A stretch of DNA of 64,000 bases, from NCBI GenBank assembly GCA_963762425.1, contig CAVXKY010000017.1, positions 1 through 64,000 on the forward strand, written 5' to 3'. Source of the DNA: REEB95 sp963762425 (lineage in GTDB: Bacteria; Pseudomonadota; Alphaproteobacteria; ATCC43930; CGMCC-115725). The position numbers and the translations under genes are program-made. Positions 26,057-34,786 of the stretch are shown here, one piece after another. Under the pieces are notes generated by a model. It made no database searches. It had not been told where the DNA came from and worked only from the letters and a program-made list of their open reading frames with translations. Each line of letters starts with the position of its first letter. The stretch's first letter is position 1.

Positions 26057-26248
26057 GTGAATCGCATGACACGCTACGCCCTGGCGCTCGCGCTCGGGCT
26101 TTCGGCAATTTCCACCGCGGCCTTCGCGGCGGATCCGTCCACCTCGACCCAGACTGCCAACGCACAGTACGCGTCGCCGCAGATGCCGGGCGCTCAACAG
26201 ACGCCGGGGCCCTATGACAGCCCCTTCCAATATCTCGGCGCCTTCTAA
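26057..26248 (+). CDS. Small exported protein, 63 aa
   Basis: This is a short protein with a standard Sec signal peptide (RYALALALGLSAISTAAFAA, cleavage about residue 25). The mature part is only about 38 residues, rich in Pro, Gln, Ser and Thr with Tyr-Asp/Phe at the end (PGPYDSPFQYLGAF). I recognise no family. The GTG start is supported by AAGGAG nine bases upstream; ATG 26066 is an alternative. A perfect terminator follows, so it is a separate transcription unit. Confidence 0.6.
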   Translation: MNRMTRYALALALGLSAISTAAFAADPSTSTQTANAQYASPQMPGAQQTPGPYDSPFQYLGAF

Positions 26249-26280
26249 AACCCCCAACCGCTTGAAGACGTGATCAGGGC

Positions 26281-26307
26281 GAAAGCCGGGCCGCAAGCCC
26301 GGCTTTC
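26281..26307. terminator. Terminator hairpin, possibly bidirectional
   Basis: GAAAGCCGGGC (26281-26291), loop CGCAA, GCCCGGCTTTC (26297-26307), then GTTCATT. A perfect 11-pair stem lies between two convergent genes and could serve both. Confidence 0.8.
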
Positions 26308-26313
26308 GTTCAT

Positions 26314-27192
26314 TCAGGCATTGTAGTTGACCGCGCCGCAACGGCTGAGATCGTAGCCGCCCAGCTCCGCCGCCTGGTCGCGGCAGGCGGCCGAAGCGGC
26401 GAAACTCATCAGCTTCTGCACCGCCGGCTCAAAATAATTGCGCCGCCGCATGGCGAGATCGAAGCGCTCCCAGCGGAGAGGCACGAAGCCGAGATTGTTG
26501 CGCTTGGCGACCGCGCGCACCGCGATGCCGGCATCGGCCTTGCCCTCGATGATGGATGTGGCGATGTCGGTTTCGGTGAGCGCGGGCGAGGCGGGACCCG
26601 GCAGGGTCTCGAGGCGGATGCCGGCTTCGGCCAACAAATGGCGCAGCAGAATCTGGGCGCCGGCGCCTTCCTGCCGGCGCAGCACCCTTATGCCGCTCTT
26701 GGCGAGATCGGATACCGAGCGGATTCGTTTCGGATTGCCGGGCGCCGTCACCAGCCCCTGCTCGCGCTTGGCCCATTCGATCAGCACCGCGTCCGACATC
26801 CCGCCTTGCGCCCGGAGCGCGGGCAAATTGTATTCGCCGCTGGCCGTATCGAGCAGATGGATACCGGCCAGCACGGCTTTGTCCGCCGCCAACCGCTTCA
26901 GCCCCTCGCCGCTGCCGCAGGTGAACAACGCCAACTCGCAATCCGATTCCCGCAACGCCCATTCCAGCAGCGGGTCGTGACTGCCCGCCGCCACAGGCGG
27001 AGCATGGCGCAAGGAGGGGCCGGCGAACTCCACCTGCCGCGTCACCCATTCGTCGATCATGGCGCGCGGGAACAGCAGCTTGCCGGCGGAGCGCGAGCAC
27101 GGGATGCGTTTGGTGCGCACCAGCTCGTAGACCGTGCGCTCCTTGAGCCGCAGATAGTCGGCCACTTCGGCGGTGTTGAAAAATTCCCTCAT
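26314..27192 (-). CDS. Helix-turn-helix (excisionase type) regulator with periplasmic-binding-protein-like domain
   Basis: This is a 292-residue one-component regulator. The first 55 residues are an excisionase/MerR-like HTH: FFNTAEVADYLRLKERTVYE followed by KLLFPRAMIDEWV. The rest is a PBP-like ligand domain (SGEGLKRLAADKAVLAGIHL, RRQEGAGAQILLRHLL, TETDIATSIIEGKADAGIAV). Such HTH plus PBP proteins often sit next to molybdate or tungstate genes, and here the wtpABC importer is adjacent. I propose that it senses the oxyanion and controls the importer and itself (see operators at 27202 and 30448). I prefer the ATG at 27190-27192; a start 15 bases upstream is also open. Confidence 0.82.
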   Translation of the reverse strand: MREFFNTAEVADYLRLKERTVYELVRTKRIPCSRSAGKLLFPRAMIDEWVTRQVEFAGPSLRHAPPVAAGSHDPLLEWALRESDCELALFTCGSGEGLKRLAADKAVLAGIHLLDTASGEYNLPALRAQGGMSDAVLIEWAKREQGLVTAPGNPKRIRSVSDLAKSGIRVLRRQEGAGAQILLRHLLAEAGIRLETLPGPASPALTETDIATSIIEGKADAGIAVRAVAKRNNLGFVPLRWERFDLAMRRRNYFEPAVQKLMSFAASAACRDQAAELGGYDLSRCGAVNYNA

Positions 27193-27201
27193 AAGCCATC
27201 T

Positions 27202-27230
27202 ATGCATATTTATGATTCAAAATACATTAT
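27202..27230. promoter_or_regulatory. Twin ATGCAT-type operator in front of the regulator gene
   Basis: TATGCATATT is followed 20 bases later by ATACAT in an AT-rich island within GC-rich DNA. It aligns with 30448-30476 at 21 of 29 positions. It lies ten bases upstream of the regulator start, so autoregulation is likely. Confidence 0.6.
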
Positions 27231-27405
27231 TTACATATTACGTCTCAATACCGATTTGCCTCATGACTCCGCCAATCGAAGCGCGGCCGGAAAAATCTCC
27301 GGCTAACGCCGGTGAGACACAAGCGAGGGACACGCATGAGCGATTTCGGCGAGGCCTTCGCGCTCGCCTTCGCCATGCCGGCTTCGACACAAATGGGGGC
27401 CCGTA

Positions 27406-28543
27406 TCATGTTACCTGCCGCGGGCCGGAATTTTTTTCCCGTGCCATTGGCCCACGCGGAGCTTCTCCCGCGAATGGGTCGAATGTCGCTCGCCGCGATC
27501 GCGATCGCGACCTTGGCGCCGGGCCGGCCCCATCGCTCGCGACTTCCGCGCCATGACGCAGCCGCGGGGCGGAGCCGCAATCGAGCAAAGCCTGGTGAGC
27601 GCGCCGGCGGGGCGGAGCGTGGTGGGGCGGGCGGCCAAGCGGTTGCGGTCGCGCGACCGGCCGCGGCCCGGCCTCGGACCTCACATCCTCGGCGCGGATG
27701 CAGAGCCAGGCCGATTCCGGGGCGCCGTCGTGGCATCGGCGGCAAGGCGCTTTCCCGCGACGGAATAGACCGCCCTGCCGCCGCGCTTCCCCAAAAGCCT
27801 AGCCGCCAGGATGTTCTCGATGCCCATGAAGGCGGCGGCGAATTTTCCGGCCGGCCGGCGCAGGATATCGGCGGGCGCGCCCGCCTGCACCACCGTCCCC
27901 GCCCGCATCAGCACGATCCGGTCGGCGAGCGCGAAGGCCTCGGTGAGGTCGTGGGTGACGAAGAGCGCAGGGATGCGCGTCCGGCGCAGGAAGCGTCTCG
28001 AGCTCGGCGCGTAGCGCTTCGCGGGTGCGCGCATCGAGCGCCGAGAATGGCTCGTCGAACAGGAAGAGATCGGGCCGCGACGCCGAAGGCGCGGGCGAGC
28101 GCGGTGCGCTGCTTCTCGCCGGGGCTGAGCTGCGCCGGGCGGCGCGCCGCGAGATGCGCCACGCCGAAGAAACCGAGCAGCCCGGCGAGATCGGCCGGGA
28201 TCGGATCGCCGCTTCGGCGCGCCCGTCCGACCGCCGCGCGCCTCGAAGCGCCAGTGCGACGTCGCCGGCAACGTCAGATGCGGGAACAAGCCGAAATTCT
28301 GCACCATGAAGCCTAAATTTCGGCGCTCGGGCGGAAGGCGGGTCACGTCGCGGCCCCCGATCGCGATCCGGCCGGAATCCGGCCGGTGGAAGCCGGCGAT
28401 GGTTTCGAGCAGCACCGACTTCCCGGCGCCGTTGGGTCCGAGGATCACCACGATCTTGCCCGACCCGACGCCAAGGTCAATGTCGCCGATGGCAATCGCC
28501 CAAATCGAGCGCCAAATTTCGATCAGATCCCGGCCGCGCTCAC
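27406..28543 (-). CDS. wtpC: Tungstate/molybdate ABC transporter ATP-binding protein (many indels)
   Basis: This is the ATPase of the importer, about 378 residues after correction. The Walker A is ILGPNGAGKSVLLETIAGF; the Q-loop region NLGFMVQNFGLFPHLT and FVTHDLTEAFALADRIVLM (H-loop) are in frame. The signature and Walker B (LSPGEKQRTALARAF and LFLFDEPFSALD) appear only in another frame. A C-terminal TOBE/mop domain, expected to bind the oxyanion for regulation, begins at ENILAARLL and is scrambled by further indels. At least four frame changes occur. The GTG start near 28543 follows GAGGAGAACC and overlaps the permease stop. The exact 3' end is uncertain. Confidence 0.75.
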
Positions 28544-29354
28544 CGGTTCTCCTCGCCCGCCTCGGCCGAAGGCGAGAGCGCAGCAGCACGAACAGCGTGA
28601 GCGTCACCAGCAGCAGCAGCGCCGCCGCCGCCATTAAATCCTCAAGACCGTAGTTGAGGAACATCTCGTAGATTTGCACGGGCGCGGTCTTGGGGTAATA
28701 GGCAAGGATGACGACCGCGCCGAACTCGCTGATCGAGCGGGCGAAGGTCAGGGTGAGGCCCGTCATGATGCCGCGCCAGGACAAGGGCAGGGTGACGGCG
28801 AACAGCGTCCGCCACGGTCCCAGGCCCAAGGTGCGCGCCACCTTTTCGAGCTGGGATCGACCACCTCGAAACCGATCCGGGCGGCGTTGACGGTATAGGT
28901 CACCGAGACGAATAACATCGCCGCCACCACTCCGGCGACGGTGCTCCAGAAGCTGAGTCCAAACAGGGATAGGGCCGGCGCGCCGATAATGCCTTCGCGC
29001 CCCAACACCACGAGAGCGCGATGCCCGCCACGGTGTGCGGCACGGCGAGCGGCAGATCGACCAGCGCCGCCACCGCGCTCTTGCCCGGGAAGTCGCTGCG
29101 CGCCAGGGCATAGGCGAGCGGCACGCCCAGGCAAGCGGCATGGCGGTGGCGAAGATCGCGGTCACGATGCTGAGGATGATCGCCTGGCGCACATCCAGCA
29201 TCCCGGCGACGCGCGCGAAATTGGCGCCCGACTGGCCGGCGACCAGCGCCAGCAGCGGCAGGGCGATGAACGCCACCACGAAGCTGCCCAGGAGCCAGAA
29301 CAGCAGGAACACCCCGCGCGGATGGCTCGGGGGCAAGGCGTTGATTGGACGCAT
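28540..29354 (-). CDS. wtpB: Tungstate/molybdate ABC transporter permease (indels)
   Basis: This is the inner-membrane permease of the importer, about 271 residues. Hydrophobic helices are seen in FLLFWLLGSFVVAFIALPLL and in later segments. The EAA-loop region reads KVARTLGLGPWRTLFAVTLP followed by FARSISEFGAVVILAYYP, the pattern of ModB/WtpB/CysT permeases. The middle third (about 28890-29130) is out of frame because of two or more indels. In the raw sequence it appears fused to the ATPase only because the natural TGA near 28540 is out of phase. Confidence 0.78.
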
Positions 29355-29388
29355 GAATGGCCGGGCTAGACCGGTTCGCCGCGCCCGG

Positions 29389-30350
29389 TCACGAGCCGGG
29401 CCAGGGCTTCACCAGCGCGTGCAAGCTCGGGGGCATGGCGCCCGGATTCGCCGCGAGCGCCGGGCTCAAACTGCCGAAGCCGTTCTTGCGCATGATCGCC
29501 TGGCCGGTTGGCCCGAGCAGGAGAGCGACGAACTTCGCCGCGCCGTCGGGATGCGCGGCGTTCGCGAGGATGGTGACGGCATAGACGATGGGCTTGCCGG
29601 GAAGGTCGCCGTTCTTGGTGTGGGCGACGCCGCCCTCATAGAACGACGAGAAGGCCGGGTCGCTGAGGTCGATCTTCGCCGGCAGACTCGAGATAGCGCA
29701 GATGGTGCTGGAGCGCGTCGGAGCGGTAGATCGCGAGATAATCGATCTGACCGAGCTGGAGCGCCGAGATCAGCGCGGTCTCGGTGTCGCGCATGTTGGC
29801 CTCGGGCGCGTTGGCCAGGATACTCGCCGCGATGCCGGGGGCCCCGTAGTATTTTTCCGCCAGCGTCAGCGTCTGCACGGTCTGGTAGCCAAGGGATCGG
29901 TGTTGGGATCGGCGCGGCCGATCTCCACCCCCGGCCGCGCCAGCACGCATACCATTCTTGGCGTCGATCTCGCCGGCATATTTGCTCTTGTCGGTGTAGA
30001 CGAAGGTGACGGCGTTGCGCGCGAAGCCCGCATACCAGCCGGTATAGGCTTGCTGCCCATTGCCGCCGAAGAGATATTTCGGGATCACGTTGTAATCGGC
30101 GACCGCGATGATGTCGGCGGGCTGATGCACTTCGGTGATGAGCCGCGCCATCTTGACGCTGCCGCCGAACTGGGCGTGGACCGTGAAGCCCGGATATTTC
30201 TGCTCGAAGGCCTCGCCCAGCTGCTTGAACGGAACCGCGAGCGTGCCCGCCGCCAGCACGTCGAGCGCCACCGGTTCGGCGGCGCGCGCGCCGGTTGCGG
30301 CGAGCAGCATCCCCGTTACGGCGACGAGGCTTCGGAGGATCAGGCTTCAT
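29389..30350 (-). CDS. wtpA: Tungstate/molybdate ABC transporter substrate-binding protein (indels)
   Basis: This is the periplasmic binding protein, about 319 residues, closest in pattern to the WtpA/ModA group. A signal peptide (VTGMLLAATGARAAE) precedes LDVLAAGTLAVPFKQLGEAF. The oxyanion-site region is FGGSVKMARLITE followed by ADIIAVADYNVIPKYLF. The C-terminus is IMRKNGFGSLSPALAANPGA ending in KPWPGS. Several frame changes occur (near 30335, 29945, 29890, 29690 and 29600). It is the first gene of the wtpABC operon, transcribed leftward from the operator at 30448. It should supply W or Mo for the formate dehydrogenase. Confidence 0.8.
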
Positions 30351-30447
30351 GGCGGTCACTCCTGGCTGAAAGCGGACGCCGCGCGATACGCGCGGGGGCT
30401 TTCCCTTAATTATGTAAGCAATATCAAAACTATGGAATCTCGTAATT

Positions 30448-30476
30448 TATGCATATTAATACGTTAAAATGCATAG
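30448..30476. promoter_or_regulatory. Twin ATGCAT operator in front of wtpA
   Basis: ATGCAT at 30449-30454 and again at 30469-30474, 20 bases apart, in an AT-rich block. It shares 21 of 29 positions with 27202-27230. It lies about 100 bases upstream of wtpA and 36 bases upstream of the small gene on the other strand. Confidence 0.62.
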
Positions 30477-30511
30477 TGAATTTCGTCCGGGTGCCGATCC
30501 CGGCCCGTTCA

Positions 30512-30769
30512 ATGGCGAAGTCCGAATCGCCGCGCGAGATCGACCTGGAATGGCGGCTTGAAGGACATCTCGTCGCCGCCATGCGCGCGGTGTGGAACAC
30601 GCGGGCGCCCTTCGTCTCGGTCTGGCGCGGCGACAAGAACGGCATCGGCGCGTTCGAAAAGCGGCAGCTGGCCGATTGGCTGTCATCCAAGGAAGGCCAG
30701 GCGGCCATTGCCGGCTATACCGTGGGCGGCGAAAAATTGTTTCATCCCGAGGCTGATCCCAAGCCTTGA
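30512..30769 (+). CDS. Small protein resembling the C-terminus of a tungstate-binding protein
   Basis: This is an 85-residue protein without signal peptide or membrane helix. The second half, ADWLSSKEGQAAIAGYTVGG then EKLFHPEA, resembles the last helix and tail of TupA-type tungstate binding proteins (WLxSPEGQxAIxxYxxxGxxLFFP). The first half (IDLEWRLEGHLVAAMRAVW) is not recognisable. It may be a remnant of a second importer or a small regulator using that fold. The frame is also open from 30449, but that start would lie inside the operator, so I prefer ATG 30512. No good ribosome binding site is seen. Confidence 0.5.
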   Translation: MAKSESPREIDLEWRLEGHLVAAMRAVWNTRAPFVSVWRGDKNGIGAFEKRQLADWLSSKEGQAAIAGYTVGGEKLFHPEADPKP

Positions 30770-30985
30770 AAGAAAAAGGAAATAGGGGCCGGCTATATAG
30801 TTTCATGATTCCATATTTTAGTGTGGGGTCTTTCCGCCCATGAGCTTGTCCACCGGTTTTTTGGGTTATTCCCGTGCAAAAAAAGAGTTGGAATAATGTA
30901 ATAGCGTGCTAACCAATATCGATAAGAAGAGCCAGGAGGTTCAAGCCTCCGGCCGTGGCAATAAACATTGAGAGGGGAACCCTAC

Positions 30986-32356
30986 ATGTCGTTTCTCGAC
31001 AAGCAACATACTATCGCGCCGCCGGGCTATAGCCGGTGGCTCATACCGCCGGCCGCGCTGTGCATCCATCTCTGCATCGGCCAGGCCTATGCCTTCAGCG
31101 TGTTCAACCTGCCGATGACCAGGCTCCTCGGCATCACCACATCGACGCCCGATGATTGGAAGCTGACCGATCTCGGCTGGATCTTCAGCATCGGCATCTT
31201 CTTCCTCGGGGCATCGGCGGCCTTGCTCGGCCGCTGGGTCGAGGATGGCGGGCCGCGCCGCGCCATGTTCGCCGCGGCGTGCTGTTTCGGCGGCGGATTC
31301 ATCGTTTCCGCCTTCGGCGTCTACATCCACAACATCTGGGTGGTTTATCTGGGATATGGCGTGATCGGCGGCTTCGGCCTGGGCCTCGGCTATATCTCGC
31401 CGGTTTCGACGCTGATCAAATGGTTCCCCGACCGGCCCGGCATGGCCACCGGCATGGCCATCATGGGCTTCGGCGGCGGCGCCTTCATCGCCTCGCCGCT
31501 TTCGGTGTGGCTGATGGCCAGGTTCTCGACCCCGACCCATATCGGCGTGATGGAGACCTTCATCGCCCTGGGCATCATCTATTTCTGCTTCATGATGGTC
31601 GGCTCGATCATCGTGCGGATTCCGGCGCCGGGCTGGAAACCCGAGGGCTATGTCGCCCCGGCGCAGCCCAAGAAGCTGGTCACCACCCGTAACGTCTACG
31701 TCTATCAGGCGCTGAAGACGCCGCAGTTCTGGCTGATCTGGTGGATGCTCTGCCTCAACGTCACCGCCGGCATCGGCGTGCTGGGCCAGGCTTCGGCCAT
31801 GAGCCAGGAGATGTTCCCGGGCAAGGTCAGCGTGACGGCCGCTGCCGGGTTCGTCGGATTGATGAGTCTCTTCAACATGATGGGCCGGTTCTTCTGGGCC
31901 TCCACGTCGGACCTCATCGGCCGGAAGAACACCTATTTCTGCTTCTTCGTCATCGGCATGGTGCTCTATTCGCTGGTGCCGACGACCGGCGCCATCGGCA
32001 GCGTCACCGGATTCGTGCTCTGCTTCCTGGTGATCATCAGCATGTATGGCGGCGGCTTCGCCACCGTGCCGGCCTATCTCAAGGACATGTTCGGCACGCG
32101 CTACGTCGGCGCCATCCACGGCATGCTGATCACCGCCTGGTCGATGGCGGGAATCTTCGGCCCGGTGCTGGTCAACTACATCCGTCAGTATCAGATCGAT
32201 CACGGCGTGCCCAAGGCGGATGCCTACAACGTCACCATGTACGTGATGGCGGGGCTTCTGGTCATCGGTTTCTTCTGCAATCTGTTCGTGAAGGCCGTGC
32301 ATGAGCGGCACTACATGAAACACGAGCGGGCCGATGCCATGGGCATGGCGGATTAA
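30986..32356 (+). CDS. MFS transporter, oxalate/formate antiporter (OxlT) type
   Basis: This is a 456-residue secondary transporter with 12 predicted helices. It has the OxlT-family look: AALCIHLCIGQAYAFSVFNL in helix 1, GGFGLGLGYISPVSTLIKWF and GMATGMAIMGFGGGAF in helices 4-5, and the second-half loop DLIGRKNTYFCFF. OxlT proteins exchange oxalate for formate, but many relatives carry other monocarboxylates. A formate dehydrogenase operon a few kb away supports an oxalate/formate or related role. The ATG at 30986 follows GAGAGGGG. A 41-residue partner gene follows immediately. Confidence 0.85.
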   Translation: MSFLDKQHTIAPPGYSRWLIPPAALCIHLCIGQAYAFSVFNLPMTRLLGITTSTPDDWKLTDLGWIFSIGIFFLGASAALLGRWVEDGGPRRAMFAAACCFGGGFIVSAFGVYIHNIWVVYLGYGVIGGFGLGLGYISPVSTLIKWFPDRPGMATGMAIMGFGGGAFIASPLSVWLMARFSTPTHIGVMETFIALGIIYFCFMMVGSIIVRIPAPGWKPEGYVAPAQPKKLVTTRNVYVYQALKTPQFWLIWWMLCLNVTAGIGVLGQASAMSQEMFPGKVSVTAAAGFVGLMSLFNMMGRFFWASTSDLIGRKNTYFCFFVIGMVLYSLVPTTGAIGSVTGFVLCFLVIISMYGGGFATVPAYLKDMFGTRYVGAIHGMLITAWSMAGIFGPVLVNYIRQYQIDHGVPKADAYNVTMYVMAGLLVIGFFCNLFVKAVHERHYMKHERADAMGMAD

Positions 32357-32368
32357 GGAGGAAGGAAC

Positions 32369-32494
32369 ATGGCAACCAAGGATCAATCCAGCGGCAACGG
32401 CCTCAAGCTTCTGCTCGCCTGGGGCTTCGTCGGCATTCCCCTTGCTTGGGGCGTGATCGAGACGATCAACAACGCGATGAAGCTGTTCCAGTAG
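32369..32494 (+). CDS. MFS transporter small subunit, 41 aa
   Basis: This is a single-helix membrane microprotein: a polar N-terminus, then KLLLAWGFVGIPLAWGVIET and a short tail ending in KLFQ. It matches the small partner found behind OxlT-type transporters in many proteobacteria. It presumably binds and stabilises the large subunit, but no biochemical role is established. It lies 12 bases behind the transporter, with a very good AAGGAGGAAGG ahead of its ATG. Confidence 0.8.
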   Translation: MATKDQSSGNGLKLLLAWGFVGIPLAWGVIETINNAMKLFQ

Positions 32495-32512
32495 CGAACG
32501 CTTCGCAACAAA

Positions 32513-32551
32513 CGAGCGGGCCGGCCCGGCTTGGGCCGGCCCGTTTCGTTT
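32513..32551 (+). terminator. Rho-independent terminator of the transporter pair
   Basis: CGGGCCGGCCC (32517-32527), loop GGCTT, GGGCCGGCCCG (32533-32543), then TTTCGTTT. Perfect 11-pair stem. Confidence 0.88.
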
Positions 32552-32676
32552 GTGACACGCCGAAGTAAAGCCGATCGCGGCTTGGATCGATCAACCGCCG
32601 AAAACGCCGAACATTCAACCTTGAATTCCACACTATACCGTCCCACTATCCCCGGCACGTTTCGGGGGGCGGACCC

Positions 32677-34393
32677 GTGCAAGCTGGGAAATTCGCGCTG
32701 CAGGCAGTCGTCTTGGCGATGATCCTCGCGGGGATGCAGGTCGCGGGCGCCCGCGCCGCGGATCTCGACAACGCGGCGTGTCTCGGTTGCCATGGCAACC
32801 CGGGATTCGCGGGCCCGGGCGCCAACGGACAGATGATTTCGCTGTCCGTGCCGGCGGACCAGTTCGGCCACAGCGTTCACGGCAATCTCCAATGCGTCGC
32901 GTGCCACACGGATATTACCGAAGTGCCGCATCAGAACGCGCCGATGACGCAAGCCGCGTTGCGCCAGCAAATTCCCAAACTCTGCGGCAGCTGTCATGCC
33001 GACGCGCTGAATGCCTACCTAGGCTCCGTCCACGGCAAGCAAGTGATGGAAGGGGGCAATGCCAATGCCGCAATCTGCACGGATTGCCACACCGCGCACG
33101 CCGTCACTCCCCCGCAACTGGCCGCGACCCGCCTCGCCATCGCCAAGGACTGCGGCGCTTGCCATGCCAAGGCCTTGGAAGGCTATAGGGAAACCTATCA
33201 CGGCCAGGTTTTCGGCCTGGGCTATGCCGATATCGCGACCTGTTCCGACTGCCACAGCGGCCACGCGATCCTGCCCGCGAGCGATCCGGCTTCGAGCGTG
33301 TCGTCAGGCCAACCTCCTGAACACCTGCCGGAATTGCCATCGGGACACGCCCCCCGGATTCGCCACCTTCCAGGCGCATGCCACGACGGACGATTATGCC
33401 CAATATCCCTATACCTGGCTCGCATCGAAGTTCGTGTTGATGCTGATCGTCGTCACCTTCGGGACCTTCTGGACGCATTCGGCGCTTTGGTTCTACCGCG
33501 AACTCCGCGACCGCCAGCAGCGCAAGATGAGATCGCACGTGCGGGCGGACGCCCTGCCGCAAAGAGAAGGCCAATATTACCGGCGTTGGAGCGCCGCCTG
33601 GCGGTGGGCCCATCTTCTGTTCGCGCTCTCCGTGATCCTGCTGGTTTTGACCGGCATCCCGTTGCTCTATCCGAACACCGCCTGGGCGCCGGTGCTCGAA
33701 GCGGCATTGGGCGGTCCGGTGATCGCCGGCATGGTGCACCGGGTTTCCGCCGTCGTCATGATCGCGGTCTTCGCCGTGCATCTGGTCTATGTCGCCATCC
33801 ACCTCGCGCGGAATTGGAAGACCTTCAAATTGTTCGGGCCCTACTCCCTGTTGCCGACCTTGCAAGACGGCAAAGACCTGATCGCCATGCTCAAATGGTT
33901 TTTCGGTTATGGCCCGCGGCCGGTATTCGACCATTGGAACTATCAGCAGAAATTCGACTACTGGGCGCCGTTCTGGGGCATTACCATGCTCGTCGGGACC
34001 GGCGCCATGTTGTGGTTCAAGGCGCTCACCGGCGCCTACCTGCCGGGATGGGCCATCAACGTCGCCACCGTCGTCCACGGCGACGAGGCCTTGCTCGCCG
34101 CCATCTACCTTTTCACCATTCACTACTTCGCCAATCACTGGCGGCCGGACAAGTTCCCGCTCGATATCGTGATCTTCACCGGGTCGATGCCGATCGAGGA
34201 GTTCAAGCGCGAATACGCCGTCGAATACGCCCGCTTGGTGGAAACCGGACGGCTCCAGGACAATCTGGTGGACGCACCGTCGCGGCCGATGACGCTCGGC
34301 TCCAAAATCCTGGGCTTCAGCCTCGTGGCCATCGGGCTGGTGCTGCTGGTTTTGATGGCGATCGGGATCGGCGGAAATATGATGACCGGGTAG
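32677..34393 (+). CDS. Seven-haem cytochrome c / membrane cytochrome b fusion (one indel)
   Basis: This is a quinone-linked redox protein of about 571 residues. After a signal peptide, the periplasmic part has seven CxxCH haem motifs: CLGCH, CVACH, CGSCH, CTDCH, CGACH, CSDCH and CRNCH. The second half is a cytochrome b of the FdnI/HydC type, with about four helices and His in WRWAHLLFALSVILLVLTG, MVHRVSAVVMIAVFAVHLVY and IHYFANHW. The layout recalls CbcL-like and thiosulfate/tetrathionate reductase cytochromes. It could move electrons between the quinone pool and periplasmic acceptors. One extra base near 33298 shifts the frame before the seventh haem. GTG start behind GGGGGG. Confidence 0.85.
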
Positions 34394-34463
34394 ACGCCGT
34401 TCTCCGAAACCCCGATGCGGGAGAAACCCTTCTTCCCCGATGAAATCAACGATGGAGGTTCGA

Positions 34464-34757
34464 ATGAAGATGTTGCAATTGGGTGTTGCCCTCGGCGTGA
34501 TCTTTCTGCTGACGGCCGGGGCGCGCGCGCAAGACGCCAGCCAGCTGGCCCAGGGAAAGGGCTGTTTGGGCTGTCATGCCGTCGATCAGAAGAAAGTGGG
34601 CCCGAGCTTCAAGGACATCGCGGCGAAGTATAAGGGTCAGTCCGATGCGGCGGCGAAGCTGGCGGCCGAACTCAAGAACGGAACCGGCCACATGAAGATC
34701 AACGCGACCGACGCCGAGCTGCAGCAACTGATCGCTTACGTGCTGGCGACCCCATAA
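34464..34757 (+). CDS. Small periplasmic class I cytochrome c
   Basis: This is a 97-residue monohaem cytochrome of the c551/c552 type. A signal peptide (LGVALGVIFLLTAGARAQ) is followed by GKGCLGCHAVDQKKVGPSF (CxxCH with the usual GPSFKDIAAKY), and Met in HMKINATDAELQQLIAYVL is the second iron ligand. It follows the multihaem protein by 70 bases and is a likely soluble electron partner for it or for the dehydrogenase. ATG 34464 is set by GGAGG. Confidence 0.9.
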   Translation: MKMLQLGVALGVIFLLTAGARAQDASQLAQGKGCLGCHAVDQKKVGPSFKDIAAKYKGQSDAAAKLAAELKNGTGHMKINATDAELQQLIAYVLATP

Positions 34758-34786
34758 CGGCCGCGGCGAGCGGACAAATCACCGGT

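Noticed and set aside
27681..29354. Apparent permease-ATPase fusion
   Set aside because: The natural stop and GTG start are present near 28540 but out of phase because of indels; two genes with GTGA overlap explain it better.
34464..34757. Riboswitch or structured RNA in the cytochrome region
   Set aside because: No conserved aptamer pattern was recognised; the stems seen are ordinary GC-rich pairings within coding sequence.
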